This document shows, one piece after another, positions 27,084-35,142 of a stretch of DNA of 64,000 nt; within the stretch, counting starts at the first letter, position 1; every line of letters begins with the position of its first letter. The position numbers were made by a program, and so were the translations under genes. Origin of the DNA: Actinomycetota bacterium (GTDB lineage Bacteria > Actinomycetota > Geothermincolia > Geothermincolales > RBG-13-55-18); contig JACIXB010000021.1 of the NCBI GenBank assembly GCA_014360685.1, forward strand, positions 248,001-312,000. The letters are read 5' to 3'. Below the pieces are notes generated by a model that saw only the letters and a program-made list of their open reading frames with translations, searched no databases and was not told the origin of the DNA.

Positions 27084-29165
27084 TCACCTCCCCGTGCCGC
27101 CCGCTTCCCGGGGCGCGCCGGACCTTTCCCCGCCCATCCCCGCCGCGGGCGGCCCCATTTGACCACGCTCCCCGCTCCCGCCCTCTCCCCTGGGGATGGG
27201 ATCTCCGCCGTGCCGGTCCAGTATGCCCAGGAAGACCTCCACCACCCGGGGATCGAACTGGGTTCCGGCATTGCGCACCAGTTCCATACGCGCCTCATCC
27301 AGGGGCAGCGCCTTGCGGTAAGGGCGGTCGGAACGCATGGCCTCGAAGGCATCGGCCACGGAGAGGATGCGGGCGCAGAGGGGTATATCCTCGCCTTTCA
27401 ATCCCTCCGGGTATCCCTTGCCGTCATAACGCTCGTGGTGGTGGAGGATGATGGGCCTCGGTTCCTGGAGGAATTCCACCGGCTCCACGATGCTGTCTCC
27501 CAGGATGGGATGGGTCTTAACGTGGGTGTATTCCTCCTCGGTCAAGGCGCCCGGCTTGTTGAGCACCCTGCCGGCGATGCCGATCTTCCCGATATCGTGA
27601 AGGGTGGCGGCGTATTTCAACTTCTGTTTCTCCCTCTCGTCCAACCCCATGGCCTCGGCTATCATCAGCGCATAGGTGGTGACCCTCTCGGAATGTCCGC
27701 GCGTGTAGGGATCTTTGACCTCGATGGCTTTAGCCAGCGCCTGCACGGTGGAGAAATAGCCCCGCTCGATGTCCGCGTACAGGGAGGCGTTTTCCACGGC
27801 CAGCGATGCCTGGAGGGCCACCGCCTCCGCCAGCTGTTTCTCCTCCCAGGATTCCTCGATATCCGGATGACCGGCGTGAAAGAGGGCCAAGAAGCCCACC
27901 GTCCTGCCCCTGGCGCGCAACGGCTGCAGCAGCACTTCCTCCACGCCGTGTTCGGCGAGCGCCTCCCCGGGGAGAAGTCGCTTCACCGCGTCCGCCGAAA
28001 GGGTAACCGCCCTTCCTTCCTCGATGGCCTTCCTTGCCTCCTCGCCCAGGCTGTCCAGGTCGATCTTCACGCCCTCCAGCTCCTTGGCCAACTCATCGAT
28101 GAAACCCCGCCAGGCGAGGGGCCTGAAAATGCCGTCCCGGCAAAGGAAAGCGGCGCAAAAGGTCACCGGGCAGACCTCCAAGACCATCTCCACCACGCGG
28201 TTCAGGATCTCCTCCGGGTCCAACGTGGAGCCCACCACCCTGGCTATCTCCAGTAGGGCCAGGGTCTCGCGGATTTTCTTCTGCTCGCGCTGGTGCAGGC
28301 GGGCGTTCTCCCAGGCCACCGCCAGGCGCTTCGCGAACCTCTCCGCCGTCTCCATGTCCAGCGATGCTCCGGCTGAAGTCCCTTGCGCAGCGAAGCCCCT
28401 CAGAAAAAGCCCCCCGATGACCCTTTGGCGTACCACCAGCGGGATCAGGGCGCCCCCCTCCCATTCCCCTCCCGGGAATACGACGTCACTCTCACCTAAA
28501 AGCTGGGAGGTTATCGCCTTCCTCTCCTCCAGGAAGCGGGCGGCGGCCTCACCTTTCAGTACCAGCGGGGCGGAATTTCCGCCCTTATCCCCGGCCACGG
28601 GGACCAGGCGGCCCTGGCGGTCCAATTCCAGCAGCGTCGCCTTCTCCAGGCCCAGCAGATCTTTCAGGCGCTCCAATGCCTCCCTGGCCAAGGTAAGGGG
28701 ATCCAGGACCGCCGCCAGGGTATCCGGGAAGTCCTCCAACCGCTTCCACTTTTCCGCGATGCGGGCGATCCTCTTCCGGCAACCACGTAGGCAGGCCTCC
28801 AGGAAAATCCCCTTCGCTTCCAGGATCGCCTTCTCCAGCCTCAAGCGTTCCTCGTGGGAGGAAAGGGTTTCCATCTTCTCCCGGATGGGTGCCTCGACGC
28901 TCTGGCGCAGCCGTTCCATCACCTCCAGAGCACCGGGATCCCTGCTCGCCCATTCCTCCACCAGCGAGGCCAACGCCCCCGGGCGCGACTTCTTCCCCTC
29001 CAGGCACCCCCTCACCAGGTCGGCGTAATGAGCCAGGAAGAGCTCTCTTTCGGATTCCCGGCCACCCAAACCGCCGGTAAGCTGAGCGGCGCTCTCCGTC
29101 CCGCCCGCTTCCCGAGCCTCCTCCTCCGGTACCCGTGCCCTTTCCCGGATAAGCTCTTTGGTCAT
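27084..29165 (-). CDS. GAF-GAF-HD-GYP protein, probable cyclic-di-GMP phosphodiesterase
   Basis: The 693 residues contain a long helical N-terminus (about 40-170), a first GAF domain at about 170-300, a second at about 320-480, and an HD-GYP domain at about 490-650 with YTRGHSERV, LHDIGKIGI (His-Asp near 522-523) and HHERYDGKGYPEG near 575-587. The intact HD and GYP motifs suggest activity on cyclic di-GMP. There is no membrane segment. I chose the ATG at 29165 because GGAGGA lies 6 bases upstream; another ATG at 29186 lacks that site. It is the first gene of the signalling cassette and has a sigma-28-like promoter about 50 bases upstream. Confidence 0.9.
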   Translation of the reverse strand: MTKELIRERARVPEEEAREAGGTESAAQLTGGLGGRESERELFLAHYADLVRGCLEGKKSRPGALASLVEEWASRDPGALEVMERLRQSVEAPIREKMETLSSHEERLRLEKAILEAKGIFLEACLRGCRKRIARIAEKWKRLEDFPDTLAAVLDPLTLAREALERLKDLLGLEKATLLELDRQGRLVPVAGDKGGNSAPLVLKGEAAARFLEERKAITSQLLGESDVVFPGGEWEGGALIPLVVRQRVIGGLFLRGFAAQGTSAGASLDMETAERFAKRLAVAWENARLHQREQKKIRETLALLEIARVVGSTLDPEEILNRVVEMVLEVCPVTFCAAFLCRDGIFRPLAWRGFIDELAKELEGVKIDLDSLGEEARKAIEEGRAVTLSADAVKRLLPGEALAEHGVEEVLLQPLRARGRTVGFLALFHAGHPDIEESWEEKQLAEAVALQASLAVENASLYADIERGYFSTVQALAKAIEVKDPYTRGHSERVTTYALMIAEAMGLDEREKQKLKYAATLHDIGKIGIAGRVLNKPGALTEEEYTHVKTHPILGDSIVEPVEFLQEPRPIILHHHERYDGKGYPEGLKGEDIPLCARILSVADAFEAMRSDRPYRKALPLDEARMELVRNAGTQFDPRVVEVFLGILDRHGGDPIPRGEGGSGERGQMGPPAAGMGGERSGAPREAGGTGR

Positions 29166-29213
29166 TCTCGTCCTCCGGGGGTCCAAGAAGATAAAATGGG
29201 CCGCCGTATGGTT

Positions 29214-29240
29214 TTATCGGCAACCGGTGCGACCCTTTTG
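29214..29240 (-). promoter_or_regulatory. sigma-28-like (FliA/SigD/WhiG type) promoter before the HD-GYP gene
   Basis: On the minus strand CAAA (29240-29237), 15 bases, then GCCGATAA (29221-29214) match the sigma-28 pattern TAAA-N15-GCCGATAA/T, with 8 of 8 bases in the -10 and 3 of 4 in the -35 core. The start site would be near 29207, about 42 bases before the HD-GYP start codon. Confidence 0.5.
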
Positions 29241-29563
29241 AGCAGGTGAAGGGCCGGGGCTCCAGGTCATACGCAAGCCGTGGAAGGGGAGAGCAAGACT
29301 TTCGTCCGGGCCCGAGGGAGCAAAAATCCTCCCCGCATAGGGGACGGGCTCCGGCGACCAACACGGGATGGTAAGGAGGGTACGGGGCCGCCCGTCACGC
29401 GCAGGCGCCGCGGGTCAGGCTGCAAACGGCGCCGCGACGGACCATGGGGCCAGGCTTTCCCGAATCTAACCCCATCCGTCCACCTTCCCCACGGCGCGTA
29501 AGGGGAAATGGGGCTCGGGAGCGGCATTCGGGTTCTCCGCACCCGCCAGCCCCGGAACTTCCC
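29241..29563. other. intergenic region between the signalling cassette and ribH, no gene seen
   Basis: About 320 GC-rich bases lie between the end of the riboflavin operon and the HD-GYP promoter. Open frames on both strands are Pro/Arg-rich without family motifs. No clear terminator with a T-run is visible after ribH. Confidence 0.5.
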
Positions 29564-30031
29564 TCAGGCGGGTAGCTGCCTTAACAGGTTGGCCATCTCC
29601 ACGGCGGTCAGGGCCGCCTGCCAGCCCTTGTTGCCCTGCTTTGCGCCCGCCCTCTCCACCGCCTGCTCGATGCTGTCGGCGGTTATGATCCCGAAAGCGG
29701 CCGGAACTCCCTTTTCCAGGTTCACGCGGGCGATCCCCTTGGAAACCTCCGCGGCCACGTACTCGAAATGAGGCGTGGATCCGCGGATCACCGCCCCAAG
29801 GCAGATGAGGGCGTCGTATTTCCCGGACTGCGCCAGCCTGGAGGCCACCAGGGGTATCTCGAAGGACCCCGGCACCCAGGCGATGTCCACCAACTCCATG
29901 TCCGCGTCGTGGCGCTTGAGGGCGTCCAGCGCCCCGTCCAGGAGCCTGGTGCTGATGAACTCGTTGAAGCGGCTGACCACGATGGCGAACCTCAATCCCC
30001 TGGCCACCAGGTGGCCTTCGTAACTGGTCAT
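29564..30031 (-). CDS. ribH: 6,7-dimethyl-8-ribityllumazine synthase
   Basis: RibH condenses the ribityl pyrimidine with 3,4-dihydroxy-2-butanone 4-phosphate, the step before riboflavin. The 155 residues have the substrate motifs VSRFNEFI near 19-26, WVPGSFEIP near 52-60, CLGAVIRG near 77 and the catalytic His in STPHFEYV near 88. Length is normal. It is the last gene of the ribD-ribE-ribBA-ribH operon, 29 bases after ribBA, and should respond to FMN through the riboswitch upstream of ribD. Confidence 0.97.
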   Translation of the reverse strand: MTSYEGHLVARGLRFAIVVSRFNEFISTRLLDGALDALKRHDADMELVDIAWVPGSFEIPLVASRLAQSGKYDALICLGAVIRGSTPHFEYVAAEVSKGIARVNLEKGVPAAFGIITADSIEQAVERAGAKQGNKGWQAALTAVEMANLLRQLPA

Positions 30032-30060
30032 CCCCTATTCTCCTTTCCTCGCTCCAATCC

Positions 30061-31317
30061 TCAGATGTCCAGAAGGTGGTTCAGTTTCTCCTTCTTGGCC
30101 TTCAGGTAGGCGTAATTCTCCTCGCAGGGCTCCACCACCAGGGGTATGCGTTCCACCACCTTAAGACCGTAGCCTTCCAGTCCCACCCTCTTGGCCGGGT
30201 TATTGGTCAGCAACCGCATGGTGGTCAGCCCCAGGTCCTGCAGGATCTGGGCCCCTATACCGTAATCCCGGGCGTCGGGCGGAAACCCCAGCTCGAGGTT
30301 GGCTTCCACGGTATCCCTTCCCTCCTCCTGCAGCTCGTAGGCGCGCAGCTTGTGGGGCAGGCCGATCCCCCTTCCCTCGTGACCGATGATGTACAGAAGC
30401 ACCCCGCATCCTTCTTCCTCTATCATCTGCAGGGCCCGCCGCAGCTGTAACCCGCAGTCGCAGCGCAGGGAGCCGAAGACGTCCCCGGTCAGGCATTCGG
30501 AATGCACCCTCACCAGCACGTTCTCCCGGCCTTCCACTCGCCCTTTCACCAGGGCCAGGTGGCACCTACCGTCCACGAGGGACTCGTACCCGATGGCCGT
30601 GAACTCTCCGTACTGGGTGGGCATGCGCACCTCGGCTATCCGGCGCACCAGCTTCTCCTTGCGGTTGCGGTAACGTATGAGGTCCTCGATGGTGATCATC
30701 TTCAGCCCGAAGCGCTTCTTGATCTCCACCAGCTGAGGAACGCGGGCCATAGTCCCGTCCTCGTTCATGATCTCGCAGATCACTCCGGCGGGATACAGCC
30801 CGGCGAGGCGGGCCAGGTCCACCGCGGCCTCGGTGTGCCCGGCACGCCGCAGCACCCCACCCTCGCGGGCCCGCAAGGGGAAGACGTGGCCCGGCTTGGA
30901 GATATCCTCCGGGCGGGTTTTGGGGTCCAGCACCGTCTGTATGGTGACCGCCCGGTCGTAGGCCGAGATCCCCGTGGTTATCTTACCCTTGGCGCCGATG
31001 GACACGGTGAACGCCGTCTCGTGGGTGGAGGTGTTGTCGGTCACCATGGGATGGATGTTCAGCTCGTCGAGCCGGGAGGCGATGCAGGGCATGCATATCA
31101 ATCCCCGCCCGTACTTGGCCATGAAATTAATGGCCTCGGGGGTCACCTTTTCCGCGGCCATGAGGAAGTCGCCCTCGTTCTCCCGGTCCTCGTCGTCCAC
31201 CACGATGATAATCCGCCCCGCCCGGATCTCCTCTATGGCCTCCTCTATGGTGTCGAAGGGGCTCTCTTCGGCATGCTCCTCCGTGGTGGAGACCCGTATC
31301 TCGTCTTCCTTCATCAT
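30061..31317 (-). CDS. ribBA: bifunctional 3,4-dihydroxy-2-butanone-4-phosphate synthase / GTP cyclohydrolase II
   Basis: This protein supplies both precursors of riboflavin. The 418 residues contain the RibB domain at about 20-222 ([13 protein letters not shown] with metal-binding acids, [27 protein letters not shown]) and the RibA domain at about 225-418 with zinc cysteines in [18 protein letters not shown] near 291-308 and the catalytic HEGRGIGL region near 331. Both active sites look intact. Two ATG codons in tandem follow GGAGGA. It lies 36 bases after ribE and 29 before ribH. Confidence 0.97.
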   Translation of the reverse strand: MMKEDEIRVSTTEEHAEESPFDTIEEAIEEIRAGRIIIVVDDEDRENEGDFLMAAEKVTPEAINFMAKYGRGLICMPCIASRLDELNIHPMVTDNTSTHETAFTVSIGAKGKITTGISAYDRAVTIQTVLDPKTRPEDISKPGHVFPLRAREGGVLRRAGHTEAAVDLARLAGLYPAGVICEIMNEDGTMARVPQLVEIKKRFGLKMITIEDLIRYRNRKEKLVRRIAEVRMPTQYGEFTAIGYESLVDGRCHLALVKGRVEGRENVLVRVHSECLTGDVFGSLRCDCGLQLRRALQMIEEEGCGVLLYIIGHEGRGIGLPHKLRAYELQEEGRDTVEANLELGFPPDARDYGIGAQILQDLGLTTMRLLTNNPAKRVGLEGYGLKVVERIPLVVEPCEENYAYLKAKKEKLNHLLDI

Positions 31318-31353
31318 CCCATTCCTCCTCCACGTGTTTTTACGCTCTCCAGG

Positions 31354-32022
31354 TCAAAGGAAACCGCCCTCCACCAGCTTGCGGTACAGATCTCCTCCCG
31401 GGGATCCCGACCCCCGTTCCTCCGGGCGGTAAAGCCCCCTCTCCAGGTAGGCGCGCACGTACTTGGCGATGATGTCCACCTCCAGGTTTACGGCGTCCCC
31501 CGCCCTCTTGAGCCCGAGGTTGGTGACCGCCAACGTGTGGGGGATGACCGCGACGCTGAAGGTCGCCCCCCCCAGGCCGCTCACCGTAAGGCTTATCCCG
31601 TCTACGGCCACGGAACCTTTTTCCACCAGGTAAGCGGCGATGTATTGGGGCACGCCGATCAGCAGGTTGCGCCCCCGCCCCTCTTCCCTGACCTCCACTA
31701 TCCTCCCCACCCCGTCCACGTGACCTTGAACCAGGTGTCCGCCCAGCCTGGAATCCAGGCGTAGGGCCCTCTCCAGGTTCACCGCCTCCCCCCGGCGCAT
31801 GGCCCCCAGGGTGCTGCGTTGCAAGCTCTCCGGGGAGACATCGGCGGTGAAGGACCCGTCTCGGGTACCCGTGACCGTTAGGCATACCCCGTTCACGGCC
31901 ACCGATTCCCCTAATTCCAGTTCCTTCCATATAGCCGGGCAGGAGATGCGCAGGGTACCCCCGCGCGGGGTGAAATCCGCATCCGCCACCGTGCCCACTT
32001 CTTCGATTATTCCGGTGAACAT
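31354..32022 (-). CDS. ribE: riboflavin synthase alpha chain
   Basis: Riboflavin synthase dismutates two lumazine molecules to riboflavin and the pyrimidine substrate. The 222 residues start MFTGIIEEVG, the family hallmark, and consist of two lumazine-binding repeats, 1-97 and 98-195, each with a VNGVCLTV / VDGISLTV type motif; the second begins GGHLVQGHVDGVG. It overlaps the end of ribD by 16 bases. The C-terminal 25 residues are an extra loose tail. Confidence 0.96.
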   Translation of the reverse strand: MFTGIIEEVGTVADADFTPRGGTLRISCPAIWKELELGESVAVNGVCLTVTGTRDGSFTADVSPESLQRSTLGAMRRGEAVNLERALRLDSRLGGHLVQGHVDGVGRIVEVREEGRGRNLLIGVPQYIAAYLVEKGSVAVDGISLTVSGLGGATFSVAVIPHTLAVTNLGLKRAGDAVNLEVDIIAKYVRAYLERGLYRPEERGSGSPGGDLYRKLVEGGFL

Positions 32023-33176
32023 GGCTCAGGCGCCCTCCCTTTGCCCTCCTCCACCCCCGCTTTCAACACCTCCGCCTCCAGGAGGAGGTCATCGCCCACC
32101 CGCCGCTGGCGGGACCAGCGGATGGAAAGCCCCTGCGAGGGGTCGTCCACCCTCAAGCCTTCCACCCAGGACCGCGCTTCGCGGTCGCCGAAAATCCGCG
32201 GCGCCACGAAAAGGGCCAGCCGGTCCGCCAAGCCCATTCCCAGGAAGGAGGCTATGAGCGTCGGCCCCCCCTCCACCAGGAGGTGGACCACCTCGGCCTT
32301 ACCCAGCGCCCGGAGGAGCTCCACGAGGTCCACCTTTCCCTCGGGGGAAGCGTCAAGCACCCACACCTCGACCCCCCGCCTGCGCAGTTCCTCCGCCTTC
32401 GCCGCGTCGTGTTCACGCGTGGTGGCCACCACCACCTTGGGGAGGCCGCCGCGGGCCAACTTTCTGTCCAGGCCCATGGAGAGATGGGAATCGACGACCA
32501 CGCGCAGGGGATGGTGGGCTCCCCGCAGAGGGACGTGACGCACCGTAAGCTCGGGGTCGTCGACTTCCACCGTTCCCCGACCCACCAGGACCGCGTCGCT
32601 GCAACGCCTCATCTCGTGCGCCAGTCGGCGGGCCGCCTTCCCGGTTATCCACTGGGAAAGCCCGCTCCCGGCGGCCACCTTTCCGTCGGCGGTGGCAGCC
32701 ACCTTGACGGTCACCAGGGGAAGCCCCGTGGTCACGTACTTGATATAGGCGGCGTTGAGCTCCTCGCTCTCCCGCCGCAGTAACCCCGTCTTAACCTCCA
32801 GCCCTGCGGAACGCAGTCTCTCCGCGCCCCCTCCCTTCACCCCGGGGTTGGGGTCGGGAGCGGCGATGACCACGCGGGCTACCCTTGCCTCCAGTATGGC
32901 CTCCGTGCAGGGAGGCGTCCTGCCGTAATGGTTGCAGGGTTCCATGGTCACGTACAGGGTGGAACCGGTGGACCTTTCTCCCGCCTCCGCAAGCGCCATC
33001 ACCTCCGCATGCGGGGTGAAGGGGCCACGATGGTAACCTTTTCCGGCCACTTCCCCGTTTTTCACCACCACCGCTCCCACCATGGGGTTGGGGTGGGTCA
33101 TGCCCCTTCCCCGGGCGGCCAGGGACAAGGCCATCCGCATGTACCTCAGGTCCTCCTCGCATTCATTAACCATCAT
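32007..33176 (-). CDS. ribD: bifunctional diaminohydroxyphosphoribosylaminopyrimidine deaminase / 5-amino-6-(5-phosphoribosylamino)uracil reductase
   Basis: RibD performs the second and third steps of riboflavin synthesis. The 389 residues have the deaminase domain at 1-145 with zinc motif HAE near 56-58 and EPCNHYGRTPPC near 81-92, and the NADPH-dependent reductase domain at about 150-370 (VTVKVAATADGKVA, VLVGRGTVEVDDPELTVR, VEGGPTLIASFL). It is the first gene of the operon. The two ATG codons at the start are 283 bases downstream of the predicted transcription start; the leader carries an FMN riboswitch and a terminator. Confidence 0.97.
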   Translation of the reverse strand: MMVNECEEDLRYMRMALSLAARGRGMTHPNPMVGAVVVKNGEVAGKGYHRGPFTPHAEVMALAEAGERSTGSTLYVTMEPCNHYGRTPPCTEAILEARVARVVIAAPDPNPGVKGGGAERLRSAGLEVKTGLLRRESEELNAAYIKYVTTGLPLVTVKVAATADGKVAAGSGLSQWITGKAARRLAHEMRRCSDAVLVGRGTVEVDDPELTVRHVPLRGAHHPLRVVVDSHLSMGLDRKLARGGLPKVVVATTREHDAAKAEELRRRGVEVWVLDASPEGKVDLVELLRALGKAEVVHLLVEGGPTLIASFLGMGLADRLALFVAPRIFGDREARSWVEGLRVDDPSQGLSIRWSRQRRVGDDLLLEAEVLKAGVEEGKGRAPEPCSPE

Positions 33177-33292
33177 TCCCGCACATCCACCTCGCGCGGA
33201 TCCCTTGCCCGTTACTTTCAGCCTCGCTCGCGGTACAAGGTTCCTCCCGGGGACGCCCTTCCGTCAGCCCGCAACGCCTTGAAGGTCCGGGC

Positions 33293-33326
33293 AACATTAA
33301 GGGCGCCGGGAGAAAACCCGGCGCCC
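33293..33326 (-). terminator. terminator of the FMN riboswitch expression platform
   Basis: GGGCGCCGGG and CCCGGCGCCC (33326-33317 and 33310-33301 on the minus strand) form a perfect 10-bp stem with a 6-base loop, followed by TTAATGTT. It lies about 20 bases downstream of the aptamer and before ribD, where FMN-dependent termination would occur. The T-run is weak. Confidence 0.7.
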
Positions 33327-33344
33327 GCACGGGGACACCTCCAG

Positions 33345-33452
33345 GCCTTCTCCCATCCGGACTTTCACCGTCGGTGCCGGAATTCCACCGGCTCTGCCCT
33401 CAGGCTCGCGGACTTTCACCGCCGGTCGGGGTTTTCACCCTGCCCCGAAGAC
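33345..33452 (-). promoter_or_regulatory. FMN riboswitch (RFN element)
   Basis: Read on the minus strand, the conserved blocks follow in order: GGGGCAGGGTGAAA, CCGACCGGCGGTGAAAGTC, GCGAGCC, GCAGAGCCGGTGGAATTCC and CCGACGGTGAAAGTCCGGAT. These match the RFN consensus closely. It precedes ribD and should turn the riboflavin operon off when FMN is plentiful. Confidence 0.97.
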
Positions 33453-33465
33453 CTTTACGACCATC

Positions 33466-33494
33466 ATTATAGTTCCTCCGCGCCCGGCTGTCCA
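33466..33494 (-). promoter_or_regulatory. promoter of the riboflavin operon
   Basis: On the minus strand TGGACA (33494-33489), a 17-base spacer and TATAAT (33471-33466) match 5 of 6 and 6 of 6 consensus bases. The start site would be near 33459, a few bases before the FMN aptamer. Confidence 0.8.
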
Positions 33495-33651
33495 TGAAAC
33501 CGCGTCCCATCCGAGGACTGCACGGAAAGCTTTTTATTTTTGTGGATCTTCTTTCCGGGAGACTTTTATTCTAGGCCCCGGCAAGGTCACGAAACGGATG
33601 GAACACCGTTTTTCCGGGTTTCTCACGCCTATTGGGGAGCGATCGGCGAGA

Positions 33652-33807
33652 TTATCCCCGGCGAGCCCGCTTCATTGCCGACTTGAAAACCTCGACGGCG
33701 AGGGTGCCGTACTTCGTGGCTGCGTGCGTGAATCCACCATGTTCAGTGAGCTTGAAGATCCGTAACGGGCTGGAAACCCGGCCATTGAACTTCAGGTTTA
33801 TGATCAC
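33652..33807 (-). pseudogene. possible relic of a LysR-type regulator N-terminus
   Basis: Between rpe and the riboflavin promoter the minus strand has an open stretch of 51 codons ending in TAA at 33652. It reads RIFKLTEHGGFTHAATKYG followed by LAVEVFKSAMKRARRG. The pattern F-x(3)-EHGGFT-x-AA resembles the helix-turn-helix start of LysR regulators (F-x(3)-E-x-GSFT-x-AA), but the effector domain is missing and no ribosome site precedes the only GTG. Third-position GC is about 70 percent, coding-like. It could be a decayed fragment or chance; the opposite strand is also open here. Confidence 0.2.
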
Positions 33808-33831
33808 AAAGGGGGAAAGGCACGCTCCGCC

Positions 33832-34491
33832 TCAATCGTCCAGCAGCCCACGGATCTCCTCGGCCGCTCGGCGGGGATCGGGTGCCCCGTAGATGGAGGA
33901 GCCCACCACCACGATATCCGCCCCGGCCTCCTTCACCAGGGGCAGGTTCCGGGTCTTGACCCCGCCGTCCACCTCCACTTCCACTTTCAGGCCGAGGCGG
34001 TCCGCTTCCCTCTTGATCTCCCCCACCTTCTCCAGAGCTTCCACGATCATCTCCTGGCCCCCGAAGCCCGGCATGACCGTCATGACCAGTACGTAATCGC
34101 ACAGTTCGAGGTATTCGAATACGCGATCCGAGGGTGTCTGGGGGTTGATCACCAAGCCGGCCCTCTTCCCGAAGCCGTGTATCATGCCCAGTATCTCCCC
34201 CGGATACCTGGTCACCTCGGCGTGGAAGGATATCCAGTCCGCGCCGGCCTCGACGAAATCCTCCACGAATTCGGCGGGGTGCGCGATCATGAGGTGCACG
34301 TCCAAGGGGAGGGTGGTGATCTCCCTGACCGCCCGCACCACCAGGGGGCCGAAGGTGATGTTGGGCACGAAGTTGCCGTCCATCACGTCCAGGTGCACCG
34401 CGTCCGCCAACCCCTCGATGCAGGATACGGCCCCGCGGAGGTCGGAAAAGTCGGCATTGAGGAGGGAAGGGGCCAACTTAATCCCGGGCAC
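33832..34491 (-). CDS. rpe: ribulose-phosphate 3-epimerase
   Basis: Rpe interconverts ribulose 5-phosphate and xylulose 5-phosphate in the pentose phosphate pathway. The 219 residues form a TIM barrel with KLAPSLLNADFS at the start, HLDVMDGNFVPN near 34-45, LDVHLMI near 64, VMTVMPGFGGQ near 138 and VDGGVK near 175; the metal ligands His and Asp of the family are all present. The start is GTG with GGAGG 7 bases upstream, 14 bases inside the end of thpR. It is the last gene of the run that begins at ftsK. Confidence 0.96.
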   Translation of the reverse strand: MPGIKLAPSLLNADFSDLRGAVSCIEGLADAVHLDVMDGNFVPNITFGPLVVRAVREITTLPLDVHLMIAHPAEFVEDFVEAGADWISFHAEVTRYPGEILGMIHGFGKRAGLVINPQTPSDRVFEYLELCDYVLVMTVMPGFGGQEMIVEALEKVGEIKREADRLGLKVEVEVDGGVKTRNLPLVKEAGADIVVVGSSIYGAPDPRRAAEEIRGLLDD

Positions 34492-35089
34492 CGCACTCCC
34501 TCCCCAGTCCGAACCGTCTCAGGGGCACGTAATGGGGGCCTCCCGGCCGGAGAAAGCTCCGGTAGAGGGTTATTTCGCTGATCATGAAATCCATGTCCTC
34601 CAGCCCGGCCAGATCCTCTTCCAGGGATGCCAGGCAAGGCGAGCAATCCAGCGGGTTTCTCAGCCGGGCCAGGGTGAGGTGCCCCCGGAAGGGGCGCGTT
34701 TCCCTTCCCACCCCCACCTTGGAAAGGCCGGAGTCCAGCTCGGCGGCCAGGGAAGCCGCTTCCTTCTCCCCCTTCCCCATCCCCAACCAGATGACGCGGG
34801 CCTTTCCGGGAGAGGGGAAACCGCCGCAACCTTTCAGGGCCACCGTAAACGGCTCACCATTCAAGGCCTTGGCCTCCATGATCTCTTCCAGCCCGCCCAG
34901 TTTCTCCTCGGGATATTCCCCGATGAATTTCAGGGTCAGGTGCAGGTTTTCCTTCCTTACCCAGCGGGCCTGGGGAAGTAGCCCCGCGTTCCTGCTCACC
35001 GCCTCCGCGATCCTCTCCCGCACCTTCTCCGGGATATCCAGGGCGGCAAAGAGCCGGAGGGTCTCGCCTTTTTTCTTCCCGCCTCCCAT
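34478..35089 (-). CDS. thpR: RNA 2',3'-cyclic phosphodiesterase (2'-5' RNA ligase family)
   Basis: ThpR opens 2',3'-cyclic phosphates at RNA ends; the same active site can ligate 2'-5' bonds. The 203 residues carry two HxTx motifs, His50-Leu-Thr52 in NLHLTLKF and His137-Leu-Thr139 in RGHLTLARL, as the family requires, and the N-terminal strand RLFAALDIPEKVRE. It lies 53 bases after cinA and overlaps rpe by 14 bases. In many bacteria it sits next to cinA, as here. Confidence 0.93.
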   Translation of the reverse strand: MGGGKKKGETLRLFAALDIPEKVRERIAEAVSRNAGLLPQARWVRKENLHLTLKFIGEYPEEKLGGLEEIMEAKALNGEPFTVALKGCGGFPSPGKARVIWLGMGKGEKEAASLAAELDSGLSKVGVGRETRPFRGHLTLARLRNPLDCSPCLASLEEDLAGLEDMDFMISEITLYRSFLRPGGPHYVPLRRFGLGRECGARD

Positions 35090-35142
35090 TATTCCCTTCC
35101 CCGCCCCAGGTCAGATCGTGAACCGCCCGCCCCGGGATCCTC

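Noticed and set aside
29166-29300. Cyclic-di-GMP riboswitch before the HD-GYP gene
   Set aside because: The conserved blocks of the class I and class II aptamers are not present; only the sigma-28-like promoter stands out.
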